Made by a program: the position numbers and the translations under genes | Part shown: positions 26,372 through 35,289 of the stretch, piece by piece | Layout: each line of letters begins with the position of its first letter | Numbering within the stretch: the stretch's first letter is position 1 | Assembly (NCBI RefSeq): GCF_004354915.1 | Contig: NZ_SMSI01000003.1 | Coordinates: 435,501-499,500, forward strand | Origin: Pseudohoeflea suaedae | GTDB taxonomy: Bacteria > Pseudomonadota > Alphaproteobacteria > Rhizobiales > Rhizobiaceae | DNA: 64,000 nt | Direction of reading: 5' to 3' | The notes under the pieces: model-generated | Databases searched by the model: none | The model's input: only the letters and a program-made list of their open reading frames with translations | Told to the model about the DNA's origin: nothing

Positions 26372-27526
26372 TTGAGGAACACAACGCAAATTTGCACATT
26401 TGTCGCTTCCGTATTGCTTGCGACAAGCTCGATCGCCAATGCGGACGTGATCAAGATCGGCGTCAACCAGCCGCTGACAGGTCCTTTCGCAGCGTCCGGC
26501 AACTATATCGTAGAGGGCGCCGAACTGGCGGCCAAGGAAATCAACGAGAACGGCGGCGTGTTGGGAGAGCAGATCGAACTCGTCATCGAGGACAACAAGA
26601 GCAACCCAACCGAGGCGGCTGCGGTGGCCGAGAAGCTCATCGTCAGCGACAAGGTTCCGGTGATGATGGGTGCCTGGGGGTCGAGCCTGACATTGGCGGC
26701 CATGCCGAAGCTGATGCAATACGAAGTCCCCATGCTCGTCGAGACTTCGTCTTCCTCGAAGATCACCCGCCAGGGAAATCCCTATGTATTCCGCATCTCG
26801 CCCCCGTCTTGGGTGGAAGCGCAGCTGTTCAAGACATACCTGCCGCAGCTCAACATAAAGAAGGTCGACTTCCTGGCGATCAACAACGACTGGGGCATCG
26901 GCACGATCAATGACTTTTCGGAAGCTCTCGGCAAGGAAGGTATCGAGGTCGGGCTCAAGGAAATGATGGATCAGGGTGCGCAGGACCTCAGCGCCCAGCT
27001 TTCCAAGATCAAGGCGTCGGACTCCGACACCATCATCGTGACCACCGCGGTCGAACAGCTCACGCTTCTTCTCAAGCAGGCCGCCTCGCTCGGGATCACG
27101 AAGCAAATCGTGACGACCGGCGGCTCGCAGAACCCGGACCAGCTCATCGATCAAGCCGGATCCGCCGCCAACGGCACCTCCCATATGGTGTTCTTTGCGC
27201 CTTGGAAGCCGGAAATGACGGCCCATCCGGATCAAGCGGAAGCCTTTATCAAGGCCTGGGAAGACGCGGGATATGCCAAGGCCGGCCTGACCGAGAGCTA
27301 TCGCGGCTATGACGGCATCAAGGTTATTGCGGCGGCGATCGAAAAGGCAGGCAAGGCCGACCCCGCGGCAATCAAGGACGCCATGTGGGAAGTCGAAGTT
27401 CCCGCGCTTAACGGCATGGTCAGCTTCACCAAGGATGGTCCGGAAGGGCGCGAAAGCGGCCAGTACATGACCAACGGCACCCTCATCAAGATTGTCGACG
27501 GAAAGATCGAGATCCCGAAGTCCTGA
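26372..27526 (+). CDS. HAAT/Liv-type ABC transporter substrate-binding protein
   Basis: A 384-residue periplasmic binding protein of the branched-chain amino acid/amide (type I) family. The start is TTG 26372: GGGAGGAGAG lies just upstream, and the frame gives a proper Sec signal (MRNTTQICTFVASVLL, cleavage after ANA). The mature part begins DVIKIGVNQPLTGPFAASG and includes NNDWGIGTINDFSEAL, typical of the fold. The ligand may be an amino acid, amide, urea-like or aromatic compound. Operator site 1 is directly upstream. A terminator follows, and an Lrp gene separates it from the permease genes. Confidence 0.88.
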   Translation: MRNTTQICTFVASVLLATSSIANADVIKIGVNQPLTGPFAASGNYIVEGAELAAKEINENGGVLGEQIELVIEDNKSNPTEAAAVAEKLIVSDKVPVMMGAWGSSLTLAAMPKLMQYEVPMLVETSSSSKITRQGNPYVFRISPPSWVEAQLFKTYLPQLNIKKVDFLAINNDWGIGTINDFSEALGKEGIEVGLKEMMDQGAQDLSAQLSKIKASDSDTIIVTTAVEQLTLLLKQAASLGITKQIVTTGGSQNPDQLIDQAGSAANGTSHMVFFAPWKPEMTAHPDQAEAFIKAWEDAGYAKAGLTESYRGYDGIKVIAAAIEKAGKADPAAIKDAMWEVEVPALNGMVSFTKDGPEGRESGQYMTNGTLIKIVDGKIEIPKS

Positions 27527-27551
27527 TCTGGCAATGAAGCGTTGAATGAAT

Positions 27552-27579
27552 AAGGCCCGCCTTCTCGAGGCGGGCCTTT
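27552..27579. terminator. Terminator between livJ-type gene and lrp
   Basis: An 11-bp stem AAGGCCCGCCT / AGGCGGGCCTT with a TCTCG loop followed by T residues lies between two convergent genes. A-rich DNA on the far side lets it act in both directions. Confidence 0.8.
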
Positions 27580-27580
27580 C

Positions 27581-28072
27581 TCATGAATCGGTCAGATCGA
27601 TCGCAACGCCGGTCTTGACCCGCTCCATGACCACCAGCGTGCGGAACTTCTTGACATTGTTGTTGACGAAAAACAGCCGGCGGGTGAGGGCTTCGTAATC
27701 GGTCATGGACGGTACTATGACGATGAGCACGAAGTCTGCCTCTCCGGTCACGTAATAGCACTGCTGAACGGCCGGATCGTTCGTGAAGCTCCGCTTCGCC
27801 GCGTCGAGCAGATCGATCCGCTCGCTCTCGATGTCCACTTCAACGACGATCGTCAGCGGGCGGCCCACCCTCTGAGGGTCAATGGCGGAATAATTTCCGA
27901 CGATCACGCCCGTTTTCTGCATCTGCCGAATGCGCCGGTGCACAGCCGCGGGCGACAGATTGACCTCCTCGCCAATAGTCCGCTGCGGCGTCGTATTGTC
28001 CCTCTGCAGTATCTCCAGAATGGCAAGATCAAATGAATCGAGCTTGCCGACGGATTTCCCGAGTGTGGCCAA
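27581..28072 (-). CDS. Lrp/AsnC-family regulator
   Basis: A 163-residue regulator with an N-terminal winged helix-turn-helix (about residues 11-60, TIGEEVNLSPAAVHRRIRQM) and a C-terminal RAM/ligand-binding domain (GEADFVLIVIV). Lrp proteins sense amino acids as octamers. It is inserted in reverse between the binding-protein gene and the permease genes of the same transporter, which suggests that it responds to the imported amino acid-like substrate. It is divergent from livH across a 507-base region. Confidence 0.88.
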   Translation of the reverse strand: MATLGKSVGKLDSFDLAILEILQRDNTTPQRTIGEEVNLSPAAVHRRIRQMQKTGVIVGNYSAIDPQRVGRPLTIVVEVDIESERIDLLDAAKRSFTNDPAVQQCYYVTGEADFVLIVIVPSMTDYEALTRRLFFVNNNVKKFRTLVVMERVKTGVAIDLTDS

Positions 28073-28579
28073 GAAAGCCTCCCTTGTTCGAAGAAAATTT
28101 CAATACTCGCTCTGAATCGTCTGCCGTCAGCCTGGCTGATGAAAGTAAATTTCATTTCCTAAACGACGAGAGCCTTCCTCGCCATTCCGCAGTGGGGTGG
28201 GTGGCGTCGCATCTCGCTCGCCTTTCGTCGAAGCGGAAGGAAGCGCACCCCGACAGACAGGGATCAAGCTGCAAATGGCCGGGGTGGAGATATCACTCGC
28301 TCCGCAAAATGGTATTGTCATTGGTAGGATATAAAGATAGGATGAATTTACCCGTCAACGATGTTGATGCGCAGAACGTAGAAGCCAAACTGCCGTGTTC
28401 TGGGTGCGAAGGTCAACAGATGGGAAGCAGGCCTGCTATCCAAGAGAGGACTGCGGGGAATTTGTAGCTGTTGGTATGGCGGTACTGAACGGAGAAGTTG
28501 GCGGCGGGTCTTGTCCCCGGACGCTGCCGTGCAGTGCCAGGTGCAGCATTTCGATAGACTTCGAAAGGGAGATGAAGAG
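28073..28579. other. 507-base divergent region between lrp and the permease operon
   Basis: I see no credible coding frame. It holds the half-degenerate operator site at 28324-28347 and the start region of livH (GGGAG upstream of a TTG codon). The remainder looks like non-coding DNA. Confidence 0.4.
28324..28347. promoter_or_regulatory. Regulon operator, site 2 (half-degenerate, livHMGF)
   Basis: Core GGATATAAAGATAGGATG (28327-28344). The right half ATAGNATG matches the consensus exactly, the left half poorly. Located 230 bases before livH. Weaker than the other copies. Confidence 0.4.
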
Positions 28580-29452
28580 TTGGATCAACTACTTCAGCAC
28601 CTCGTAAACACCATCATCATGGGCGGGACTTATGCTCTTCTCGGCATCGGCCTTACCCTGATCTTCGGTATTATGAGGATTGTCAATTTCACGCATGGCG
28701 AGCTTTACGCTTTCGGCGCGTACATGATGTACTTTTTCGCGACCATTCTCGGCATGAACTTCTTCGTGTCGATCGCCTTCGCGATCGCGGCGGGAATGCT
28801 GCTCGGCGCCATCATCGAATTTCTTCTTCTGCGGCCCAAGCGGGGCGCCGACATCGACACCACAATGCTGATCATGATCGGCGCCTGGATCGTGATGCAG
28901 AACACCGAGCATCTGGCTTGGGGCGGCATTGCCAAGTCGATCACGTCGCCGCTTCCGGAAGCGCCGCTCGTCATCGGTCCGGTCTCCGTTTCGTGGCTGC
29001 GCGTCATGGTTCTGGTGATCGCGCTGGCGTTGATCGCGGCCAGCTACATGGTGATCAATCGCACCAAACTCGGCAAGGCGATGCGCGCGACCTTCCAAGA
29101 CAGCGATACCGCGGCACTGATGGGGATCAACATCAACTCCATCTACACCATGACCTTCGGCTTCGGTTCGGCGCTCGCCGCCGCTGCCGGCGCGCTGCTC
29201 GGTCCGGTCTTCGTCGTCACTCCGACGATGGGCGATCTGGCGTCGCTCAAGGCCTTTGCGATCGTCATTCTCGGCGGTCTCGGCAATATCACGGGGGCGG
29301 CCATCGGCGGCTTCATCCTGGCTTTTGCCGAGGAAATCGGGGCCGGCTACATCTCGTCGGGTTACCGCGACGCGATGGGCTTCGTCATCATCATCATCGT
29401 ACTTCTGTTTAGGCCGACAGGTCTATTCGCCAAGGCGGAGCGTGTCGGATGA
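28580..29452 (+). CDS. Branched-chain/amide ABC transporter permease (LivH type)
   Basis: A 290-residue permease with about eight membrane helices. The start TTG 28580 (MDQLLQHLVNTIIMGG) has GGGAG a short distance upstream and yields the typical LivH N-terminus (TYALLGIGLTLIFGIMRIVNF). THGELYAFGAYM and the GLGNITGAAIGGF loop, which contacts the ATPase, are family signatures. It overlaps livM by four bases and forms the transmembrane heterodimer with it. Confidence 0.9.
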   Translation: MDQLLQHLVNTIIMGGTYALLGIGLTLIFGIMRIVNFTHGELYAFGAYMMYFFATILGMNFFVSIAFAIAAGMLLGAIIEFLLLRPKRGADIDTTMLIMIGAWIVMQNTEHLAWGGIAKSITSPLPEAPLVIGPVSVSWLRVMVLVIALALIAASYMVINRTKLGKAMRATFQDSDTAALMGININSIYTMTFGFGSALAAAAGALLGPVFVVTPTMGDLASLKAFAIVILGGLGNITGAAIGGFILAFAEEIGAGYISSGYRDAMGFVIIIIVLLFRPTGLFAKAERVG

Positions 29453-30528
29453 AACTGATAGCCTCTCTCTTGATCCTTGCCTTCTTCGCGACCGTGCCGC
29501 TGTGGCTGCAGGATCAGTACTACCTTCATACGCTGGTCGTGACGGGCATCTTCATGCTTGCCGCCATGAGCCTCAACCTGCTGCTCGGTTTCACCGGGCA
29601 GCTCAGCCTCGGCCACGTTGCCTTCTTCGGCATCGGCGCTTATGTCAGCGCGCTGACCTCGCTCGGCTTCAGCGTGACCATATTCGGCATGCCGATCGTC
29701 CACGAGCCATGGCCGCCCTTCGTCGGGTTGATCTTCGGTGCGCTGGCGGCAGGCCTGTGCGGCTACCTGATCGGCAAGCTCGCCTTCCGGGTGCGCGGCG
29801 CCTACTTCGTCATCGTGACGATCAGTTTCGCCGAGGTGGTCCGTCTCGTTTCGCTCAACTGGGTCGAGTTGACCAACGGACCGCTTGCGCTGCCGGGAAT
29901 TCCGCCGATGACCCTCGGTTTCGAATGGAGCGGCTACCTGACGCTCTGGGGCAAGGCGCAGAACTACTACTTCGTTCTCGCTGTGATCGTGCTGACCTAT
30001 GTGCTGATCCGTCGGCTGGTCTACTCGCCCTATGGCCGGGCGATGATCGCCCTTCGCGAGAATGAAACCCTCGCCGTCTCCGTTGGCATCAGCGTGACCA
30101 AATATCTGGTGCTCGCCGCGGTCTTCTCGGGCGCGCTGGCCGGTCTCGCCGGCGGTCTCTACGCCCACTACATCCAGATCATCGATCCGATGATCTTCAT
30201 GTTTCTCAACACCGTCACCATGGTCATCATGGTCATCACCGGCGGCAAGGGCACGCTGGCCGGGCCGGTTGTCGGCGGGCTGATCTTCGGCATCGCGCCG
30301 GTCGTGCTGCGCAGCTATGTCGGGCCCGAGGTCCAGTGGATCCTCTACGGCGTGCTGATGATCCTGATCGTCTTCGTCCTGCCGGAAGGCATCGTCCCGG
30401 CGATCGAGCGCTGGTTCAACCGCGGCGGCGCATCGCGCTCGCCGACCGGACGGGGCGCCTCCAGCGGCGGTTCGAGCGGCGACGGCTCGGCTCTCGCGCT
30501 GTCTGGTTCAGGAAAGGGGAATTCGTGA
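29449..30528 (+). CDS. Branched-chain/amide ABC transporter permease (LivM type)
   Basis: A 359-residue permease with some ten hydrophobic segments. LNLLLGFTGQLSLGHVAFFG at about residues 42-61 and GGKGTLAGPVVGGLIFG near residue 265 are LivM hallmarks. The last 40 residues form an unusual Gly/Ser-rich tail (GRGASSGGSSGDGS) on the cytoplasmic side. It overlaps both neighbours by a few bases, so livHMGF is one translational unit. Confidence 0.9.
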   Translation: MKLIASLLILAFFATVPLWLQDQYYLHTLVVTGIFMLAAMSLNLLLGFTGQLSLGHVAFFGIGAYVSALTSLGFSVTIFGMPIVHEPWPPFVGLIFGALAAGLCGYLIGKLAFRVRGAYFVIVTISFAEVVRLVSLNWVELTNGPLALPGIPPMTLGFEWSGYLTLWGKAQNYYFVLAVIVLTYVLIRRLVYSPYGRAMIALRENETLAVSVGISVTKYLVLAAVFSGALAGLAGGLYAHYIQIIDPMIFMFLNTVTMVIMVITGGKGTLAGPVVGGLIFGIAPVVLRSYVGPEVQWILYGVLMILIVFVLPEGIVPAIERWFNRGGASRSPTGRGASSGGSSGDGSALALSGSGKGNS

Positions 30529-31328
30529 TGGACACCAGTGTAGCAACATCCGCGTCCAAGCCGATCCTGTCGGTCGACCATGTCGCCGTGCAATTCGGCG
30601 GGCTGGTCGCGATCTCGGACATGTGCTTCGATGTGCACGAGGGAGAACTCGTCAGCCTGATCGGCCCCAACGGAGCCGGCAAGACGACGGCCTTCAACGT
30701 CATCACCGGGTTTCAGCGTCCCACACGGGGCACCGTCACGTTCCGCGGCACCAGCCTCGAGGGGCTCAAGCCCCACGAGGTGACGGGACTCGGCCTCGTA
30801 CGGACATTCCAGCGCACCAGCTTGTTCGAGAAGATTTCCGTCTTCGACAACGTTCTCATTGGCCTTCATCGGCGGACGTCCCCGAGTCTCTTCGGAACGT
30901 TGCTGGGCTTGCCGAGGGAGCGCCGCGCCGAAGAGGCATTGCGCGAAGAGGCGTGGGAAACGCTGCGCCTCGTCGGAATCGAACATCAGGCGAACGAAGC
31001 GGGCGGGAGCCTGCCCTATGGGGACCAGCGTTTGCTGGGCGTCGCGCTGGCGCTTGCGGCCAATCCAAGCGCGCTCCTTCTCGATGAGCCGGTCTCCGGC
31101 ATGAACGCTTCGGAGACCAGTCGTTTCATCGAGCTCCTCATGCGCCTGCGCAAGATGGGGAAGACGATCCTTTTGGTCGAGCACGACATGCCGATGGTGA
31201 TGAAGATATCCGACCGGATCGTGGTGCTCAATTATGGGCGCATCATCGCCAACGGTACCCCAACCGAAATCCAGAACAACCCGGAAGTGATTGCCGCTTA
31301 CCTGGGCGGAGGCGTCAAGAATGCTTGA
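30528..31328 (+). CDS. Branched-chain/amide ABC transporter ATPase (LivG type)
   Basis: A 266-residue ATPase: Walker A GPNGAGKTT (about residues 44-52), Walker B ALLLDEPVSGMN, switch His in LVEHDM. The signature loop reads SLPYGDQRLLGVA, the usual LivG form of LSGGQ. The start ATG shares its A with the livM stop. It overlaps livF by eight bases. Confidence 0.92.
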   Translation: MDTSVATSASKPILSVDHVAVQFGGLVAISDMCFDVHEGELVSLIGPNGAGKTTAFNVITGFQRPTRGTVTFRGTSLEGLKPHEVTGLGLVRTFQRTSLFEKISVFDNVLIGLHRRTSPSLFGTLLGLPRERRAEEALREEAWETLRLVGIEHQANEAGGSLPYGDQRLLGVALALAANPSALLLDEPVSGMNASETSRFIELLMRLRKMGKTILLVEHDMPMVMKISDRIVVLNYGRIIANGTPTEIQNNPEVIAAYLGGGVKNA

Positions 31329-32037
31329 GATCAAAAACCTCGTCTGCCGTTACGGAAAGGTCACCGCGCTCGACGGAATCTCTCTCAAGGTGCCGGCCAA
31401 GCAACTGGTCGTGCTGGTGGGCGCCAATGGCGCCGGCAAGAGCACGACGTTGCGCGCGATTTCCGGTCTGGTACCGGCAGCTTCGGGCCAGATCATCTTC
31501 GACGGTGAGGACATCACCGGAATGGCAGCCGGAAAAATCCTCGCCAAGGGAATTGCTCACTGCCCCGAAGGCCGACGCGTCTTCGGTGAGATGTCGGTGC
31601 TGGAAAATCTGGAGATCGGGGCCTATCTGCGCCACGATGCCAAAGCCATCCAGAGCGATGTCGACCGGATCTTCCACCTGTTTCCGCGCCTCGCCGAACG
31701 GCGGGCGCAGGTGGCCGGCACGCTTTCGGGCGGCGAACAGCAGATGTTGGCGATCGGGCGGGCAATGATGTCCCGGCCGAAGCTGATCATGTTCGACGAG
31801 CCCTCGCTTGGGCTTGCGCCGAACATCGTCGAGCAGACCTTCCACATCATCCAGGAAATCCGGGATTCCGGGACAACGGTGATGATGGTGGAGCAAAACG
31901 CGTTCGCCGCACTCGACATGTGCAGCTACGCCTACCTCCTGGAGGCAGGCTCCATGGTGCTCGAGGGAGAGGGGCAGGACCTCATCTCCAACCCGCATGT
32001 GCGGGAGGCCTATCTGGGGGCGGGCGTTCACGCCTGA
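31321..32037 (+). CDS. Branched-chain/amide ABC transporter ATPase (LivF type)
   Basis: A 238-residue ATPase: Walker A GANGAGKST, signature LSGGEQQML, Walker B LIMFDEPSLGLAP, switch residue in MVEQNAF where LivF proteins have Gln in place of His. It completes the livHMGF transporter. A regulon operator and the F420 operon follow on the same strand. Confidence 0.92.
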   Translation: MLEIKNLVCRYGKVTALDGISLKVPAKQLVVLVGANGAGKSTTLRAISGLVPAASGQIIFDGEDITGMAAGKILAKGIAHCPEGRRVFGEMSVLENLEIGAYLRHDAKAIQSDVDRIFHLFPRLAERRAQVAGTLSGGEQQMLAIGRAMMSRPKLIMFDEPSLGLAPNIVEQTFHIIQEIRDSGTTVMMVEQNAFAALDMCSYAYLLEAGSMVLEGEGQDLISNPHVREAYLGAGVHA

Positions 32038-32063
32038 GCCCTGCCGAGTGCACCGCCGCGCGA

Positions 32064-32101
32064 GATAGTATTTGCACTATCATTCTAAAGATAGTATCAA
32101 T
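32064..32101. promoter_or_regulatory. Regulon operator, site 3 (fno-F420 operon)
   Basis: Core CATTCTAAAGATAGTATC (32081-32098) matches the shared motif. An additional inverted pair GATAGT...ACTATC (32064-32081) overlaps its left side, so two regulator dimers could bind. It lies 79 bases upstream of the fno start. Confidence 0.7.
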
Positions 32102-32179
32102 ATGGCCTCGCGCGGCGGTCGAGTTTGTCGTCGCCGGATACAGGCAGTCGCTGCACTCGAGGCAACAGGTAGGACAGAC

Positions 32180-32845
32180 ATGACTCACACTTCATCACCC
32201 GTCATCGGCATCATCGGTGGAACCGGCGACCTCGGTTCCGGACTGGCACGGGCCTGGGCGAAAGCCGGGTATGCCGTGATCATCGGCTCGCGTACTGCCG
32301 ACAAGGCTCAGGCGGTTGCCGCCGAATTGGGTGAGGGGGTCACCGGCCGCGACAATCTCGGTGCCGCCGAAGGCGCGGACGTGGTGGTGCTCGCTGTTCC
32401 CTTTGCCAATCACAATTCGACGCTGAGCGAAATCCGCGAGGCCGTACAGGGCAAGATCCTGGTGGATGCCGCCGTTCCCCTCGTGCCACCGAAGGTTTCC
32501 CGTGTCCAGCTTCCCGCTGAAGGATCGGCCGCCCAGATCGCACAGGATCTGCTGGGTGAAGGTGTGAAGGTCGTCTCGGCGTTTCACAATGTCGGCGCGG
32601 CAAAGCTTCACAAGGGCGGCCGCGCCGATTGCGACGTTCTCGTCTTCAGCGATGACAAGGATGCCCGCAATCTGGTCATCAAACTTGCCGGGGCTGTTGC
32701 CAACCGCGGCGTTGGCGGCGGCGTGCTGGCCAACTCGGCGGCGGCGGAAGCGCTGACATCCGTGCTCATCTGGATCAACCGGAACTACAAGGTTCTGGGT
32801 GCCGGCATCGCCATTACCGGTCTGGACGACGCGGCGCAGGCCTGA
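32180..32845 (+). CDS. fno: NADPH:F420 oxidoreductase (Fno/NpdG)
   Basis: A 221-residue enzyme moving hydride between NADP(H) and coenzyme F420. The N-terminal Rossmann motif is GIIGGTGDLGSGLA (about residues 10-23) with GSRTADKA after the second strand, the NADP 2'-phosphate site. VVVLAVPF, FHNVGAAKLHKG and GGGVLANSAAAEALTS follow as in the Fno/NpdG family. ATG 32180 is preceded by AGGTAGGA. It heads an operon with four F420 biosynthesis genes: the direction of flow is most likely NADPH to F420 to supply F420H2. Confidence 0.9.
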   Translation: MTHTSSPVIGIIGGTGDLGSGLARAWAKAGYAVIIGSRTADKAQAVAAELGEGVTGRDNLGAAEGADVVVLAVPFANHNSTLSEIREAVQGKILVDAAVPLVPPKVSRVQLPAEGSAAQIAQDLLGEGVKVVSAFHNVGAAKLHKGGRADCDVLVFSDDKDARNLVIKLAGAVANRGVGGGVLANSAAAEALTSVLIWINRNYKVLGAGIAITGLDDAAQA

Positions 32846-32849
32846 TTCC

Positions 32850-33620
32850 ATGCGCGCGCCCCAGTCTCTCTCTCTTCATGCCCTGCGGGATATTCCGCTG
32901 GTGGAGCCCGGCGACGATCTCGCGGACTGCCTGATCGCAGCGTTGCGGGACAGCGGGCAAGTGCCGATGGACGGCGACATTCTGGTCATCGCCCAGAAGA
33001 TCGTCTCCAAGGCGGAGGGGCGCTATGTGAGCCTCGATACGGTCACGCCTTCCGAGCGGGCGGTGGAACTCGCCGAACGTCTCGGCAAGGATCCGCGCCA
33101 TGTCGAGGTCGTGCTTTCGGAATCCTCCGAAGTGGTCAAGGTGGGGCCGCAGGTTATCGTCGTTGCCCATCGACTGGGCTTCGTCATGGCCAATGCCGGT
33201 ATCGACGAATCCAACATCAGTCATGAGAAGGGCGCGCGCGTGCTGCTTCTGCCGCGCGATCCCGACGCTTCGGCGCAAGCTCTGAAGGCACGGCTGGATG
33301 CGGCCTTCGGCGTTTCGCTCGGCATCATCATCGCCGACAGTTTCGGCAGGCCGTGGCGCAATGGCATTGTCGGCGTGGCGATCGGCGCGGCCGGCGTTCC
33401 CTCGGTGATCGACGAGGCGGGAGTGAAGGATCTGTTCGGCCGCGAATTGCGGGTTACCGAAGTGGCTGCCGCCGACGAACTGGCTTCCGCGGCCTCCCTG
33501 CTGATGGGGCAGGCCGGGCAGGGGCTGCCTGCCGTGCTGGTACGCGGATTTGCATCGCCCGCGCCGCCGAAGCCCGCCTCCGCCCTTGTGCGTGACCGGG
33601 CCCGGGACATGTTCCGATGA
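32850..33620 (+). CDS. cofE: F420-0:gamma-glutamyl ligase CofE
   Basis: A 256-residue GTP-dependent ligase adding L-glutamate residues to F420-0. Family features include GDILVIAQKIVSKAEGR near residue 42, ESSEVV and DSFGRPWRNGIVGVAIG. It is a stand-alone ligase; the C-terminal flavin reductase domain of mycobacterial FbiB is absent. It starts four bases after the fno stop and overlaps cofD by four bases. Confidence 0.93.
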   Translation: MRAPQSLSLHALRDIPLVEPGDDLADCLIAALRDSGQVPMDGDILVIAQKIVSKAEGRYVSLDTVTPSERAVELAERLGKDPRHVEVVLSESSEVVKVGPQVIVVAHRLGFVMANAGIDESNISHEKGARVLLLPRDPDASAQALKARLDAAFGVSLGIIIADSFGRPWRNGIVGVAIGAAGVPSVIDEAGVKDLFGRELRVTEVAAADELASAASLLMGQAGQGLPAVLVRGFASPAPPKPASALVRDRARDMFR

Positions 33621-34606
33621 GTGCGCCCGCGAAAGCCCTTGGAGAGCAGGGTACGGTCGTCGCCCTTTGCGGTGGCGTGGGCGGCGCCAAGCTCGCCTTC
33701 GGCCTGTCGCACCTGCTCGGCGAGCGGTTGACGGTGATCGTCAATACCGGCGACGACTTCGAACATCTCGGCCTGCATATCTCGCCGGACATCGACACCG
33801 TGCTCTACACGCTTTCGGACCGTGCCAACCGCGAACTCGGCTGGGGACGGAAGGACGAGAGCTGGAATTTCATGAAGGCGCTCGCGGAAATCGGCGGCGA
33901 GGGCTGGTTTCAGCTCGGCGACCGTGACCTCGCCCTGCATGTCGAGCGGACCCGGCGGATGCGTGCCGGCGACCGGCTGACTGATATCGTCGTGGATTTT
34001 GCGCGGCGCTTTGCCATTCCCTCGCGCATTCTGCCGATGAGCGATGATGCGGTCCGCACCAGTGTGGTGACGCGGGACGAAGGGGTGCTGCCGTTCCAGC
34101 GCTATTTCGTAGAACGGCGCTGCCAGCCGGTTGTCGAGGAGGTCCAATTCCAAGGAGCAGATTCCGCCCGGATGTCGGCGGAGGTGGAGGCAGCCCTGTC
34201 TTCGGCCGATCTGCGGGCGGTGATCGTTTGTCCGTCGAACCCCTATCTGAGCATCGATCCTCTGCTCTCGGTGCCGGGCATCAGCCAGCTTCTCGCCGAT
34301 GCGTCCGCTCCGGTCGTCGCGGTGTCGCCCATCATTGGCGGGCAGGCGGTGAAGGGCCCGACCGCGAAAATCATGAGCGAACTCGGGATACCCGCGACGA
34401 ACGCGACAATCGCCGATCACTACGGCGATCTCATTGACGGCCTCATGATCGATGAGGCCGACGCGGCGGAGATCGGACAGCTCGCTGTTCGCGCGACAAT
34501 ATCCGCCACATTGATGCGCACCGACGACGACAGGTGCCGTCTGGCGGAGGACGTTCTGGCTTTTGCCGAGACCCTGGCCGAGACGGGATCAGGGAGGCGT
34601 CCATGA
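33617..34606 (+). CDS. cofD: 2-phospho-L-lactate (phospho-acyl) transferase CofD
   Basis: A 329-residue transferase joining the activated phospho-acid from CofC to the deazaflavin Fo. Motifs: LCGGVGGAKLAFGL (residues about 17-30), NTGDDFEHLGLHISPDIDT (Fo/phosphate and metal binding) and CPSNPYLSIDPLL. It overlaps cofE and cofC by four bases each, showing tight coupling. Confidence 0.94.
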   Translation: MSAPAKALGEQGTVVALCGGVGGAKLAFGLSHLLGERLTVIVNTGDDFEHLGLHISPDIDTVLYTLSDRANRELGWGRKDESWNFMKALAEIGGEGWFQLGDRDLALHVERTRRMRAGDRLTDIVVDFARRFAIPSRILPMSDDAVRTSVVTRDEGVLPFQRYFVERRCQPVVEEVQFQGADSARMSAEVEAALSSADLRAVIVCPSNPYLSIDPLLSVPGISQLLADASAPVVAVSPIIGGQAVKGPTAKIMSELGIPATNATIADHYGDLIDGLMIDEADAAEIGQLAVRATISATLMRTDDDRCRLAEDVLAFAETLAETGSGRRP

Positions 34607-35289
34607 GCGGCAACTGGGCCATCGTGCCGGTCAAGCGGCTCGAGCACGCCAAATCGCGGTTGGCATTGGTGCTCGATGCGCAGGAGCGGCGCCAACTTGT
34701 CCGCGCGATGCTTAGCGACGTTCTCGATACGCTGCTTCGGGTGAGCCAGCTCGATGGAATTGTCGTCGTCACCAGCGACGGCGAGGTTTCGCGCCTTGCA
34801 CGGCAGGCCGGGGCGCACCTCGTGCCGGACATTCGTGAAGCAGGAACCAACGAAGCCGTGCGGCAGGGCCTTGCCTGGCTCGGGTCGCAACAAAACGGGT
34901 GCCGGCTGATCATGCCGGCCGACATCCCGTTTCTGACGCCGGGAGAGGTCGCCAACGTCATTTCGTCGCTGCGCAGTCATGACGTCGCGCTGGTGCCCGC
35001 GCTTCGCGACGGTGGCACGAACATACTGGGGCTGCGTTGTCCGGCGCGCATAGAAGCCGCCTTCGGCGAGGAAAGTTTCGCCCGGCATCTGGCGGCGGCA
35101 CGCGCGGCCGCCATCACCCCCGCGATCCTCGATCTCGATGGCGCGGGACACGATATCGACGTTCCCACGGACCTCTTCCACAGCTCCGGCGGAGAAGGGG
35201 GCGCACGCACACGTGCGGTGCTTTCGCAGCTGTCGTGCGGCAATCCCGTGCCTGTGGCGGTCTGGATGAATGAGGAGTTGGAATCATGA
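34603..35289 (+). CDS. cofC: Phospholactate/phosphoenolpyruvate/3-phosphoglycerate guanylyltransferase CofC
   Basis: A 228-residue nucleotidyltransferase activating the three-carbon acid of the F420 side chain with GTP. It has the N-terminal VPVKRLEHAKSRL and the metal-binding PADIPFLTP. Substrate may be 2-phospholactate, PEP or 3-phosphoglycerate; sequence reading cannot decide, but see the finding on the missing dehydro-F420 reductase. It overlaps cofD (ATGA) and fbiC by four bases. Confidence 0.91.
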   Translation: MSGNWAIVPVKRLEHAKSRLALVLDAQERRQLVRAMLSDVLDTLLRVSQLDGIVVVTSDGEVSRLARQAGAHLVPDIREAGTNEAVRQGLAWLGSQQNGCRLIMPADIPFLTPGEVANVISSLRSHDVALVPALRDGGTNILGLRCPARIEAAFGEESFARHLAAARAAAITPAILDLDGAGHDIDVPTDLFHSSGGEGGARTRAVLSQLSCGNPVPVAVWMNEELES

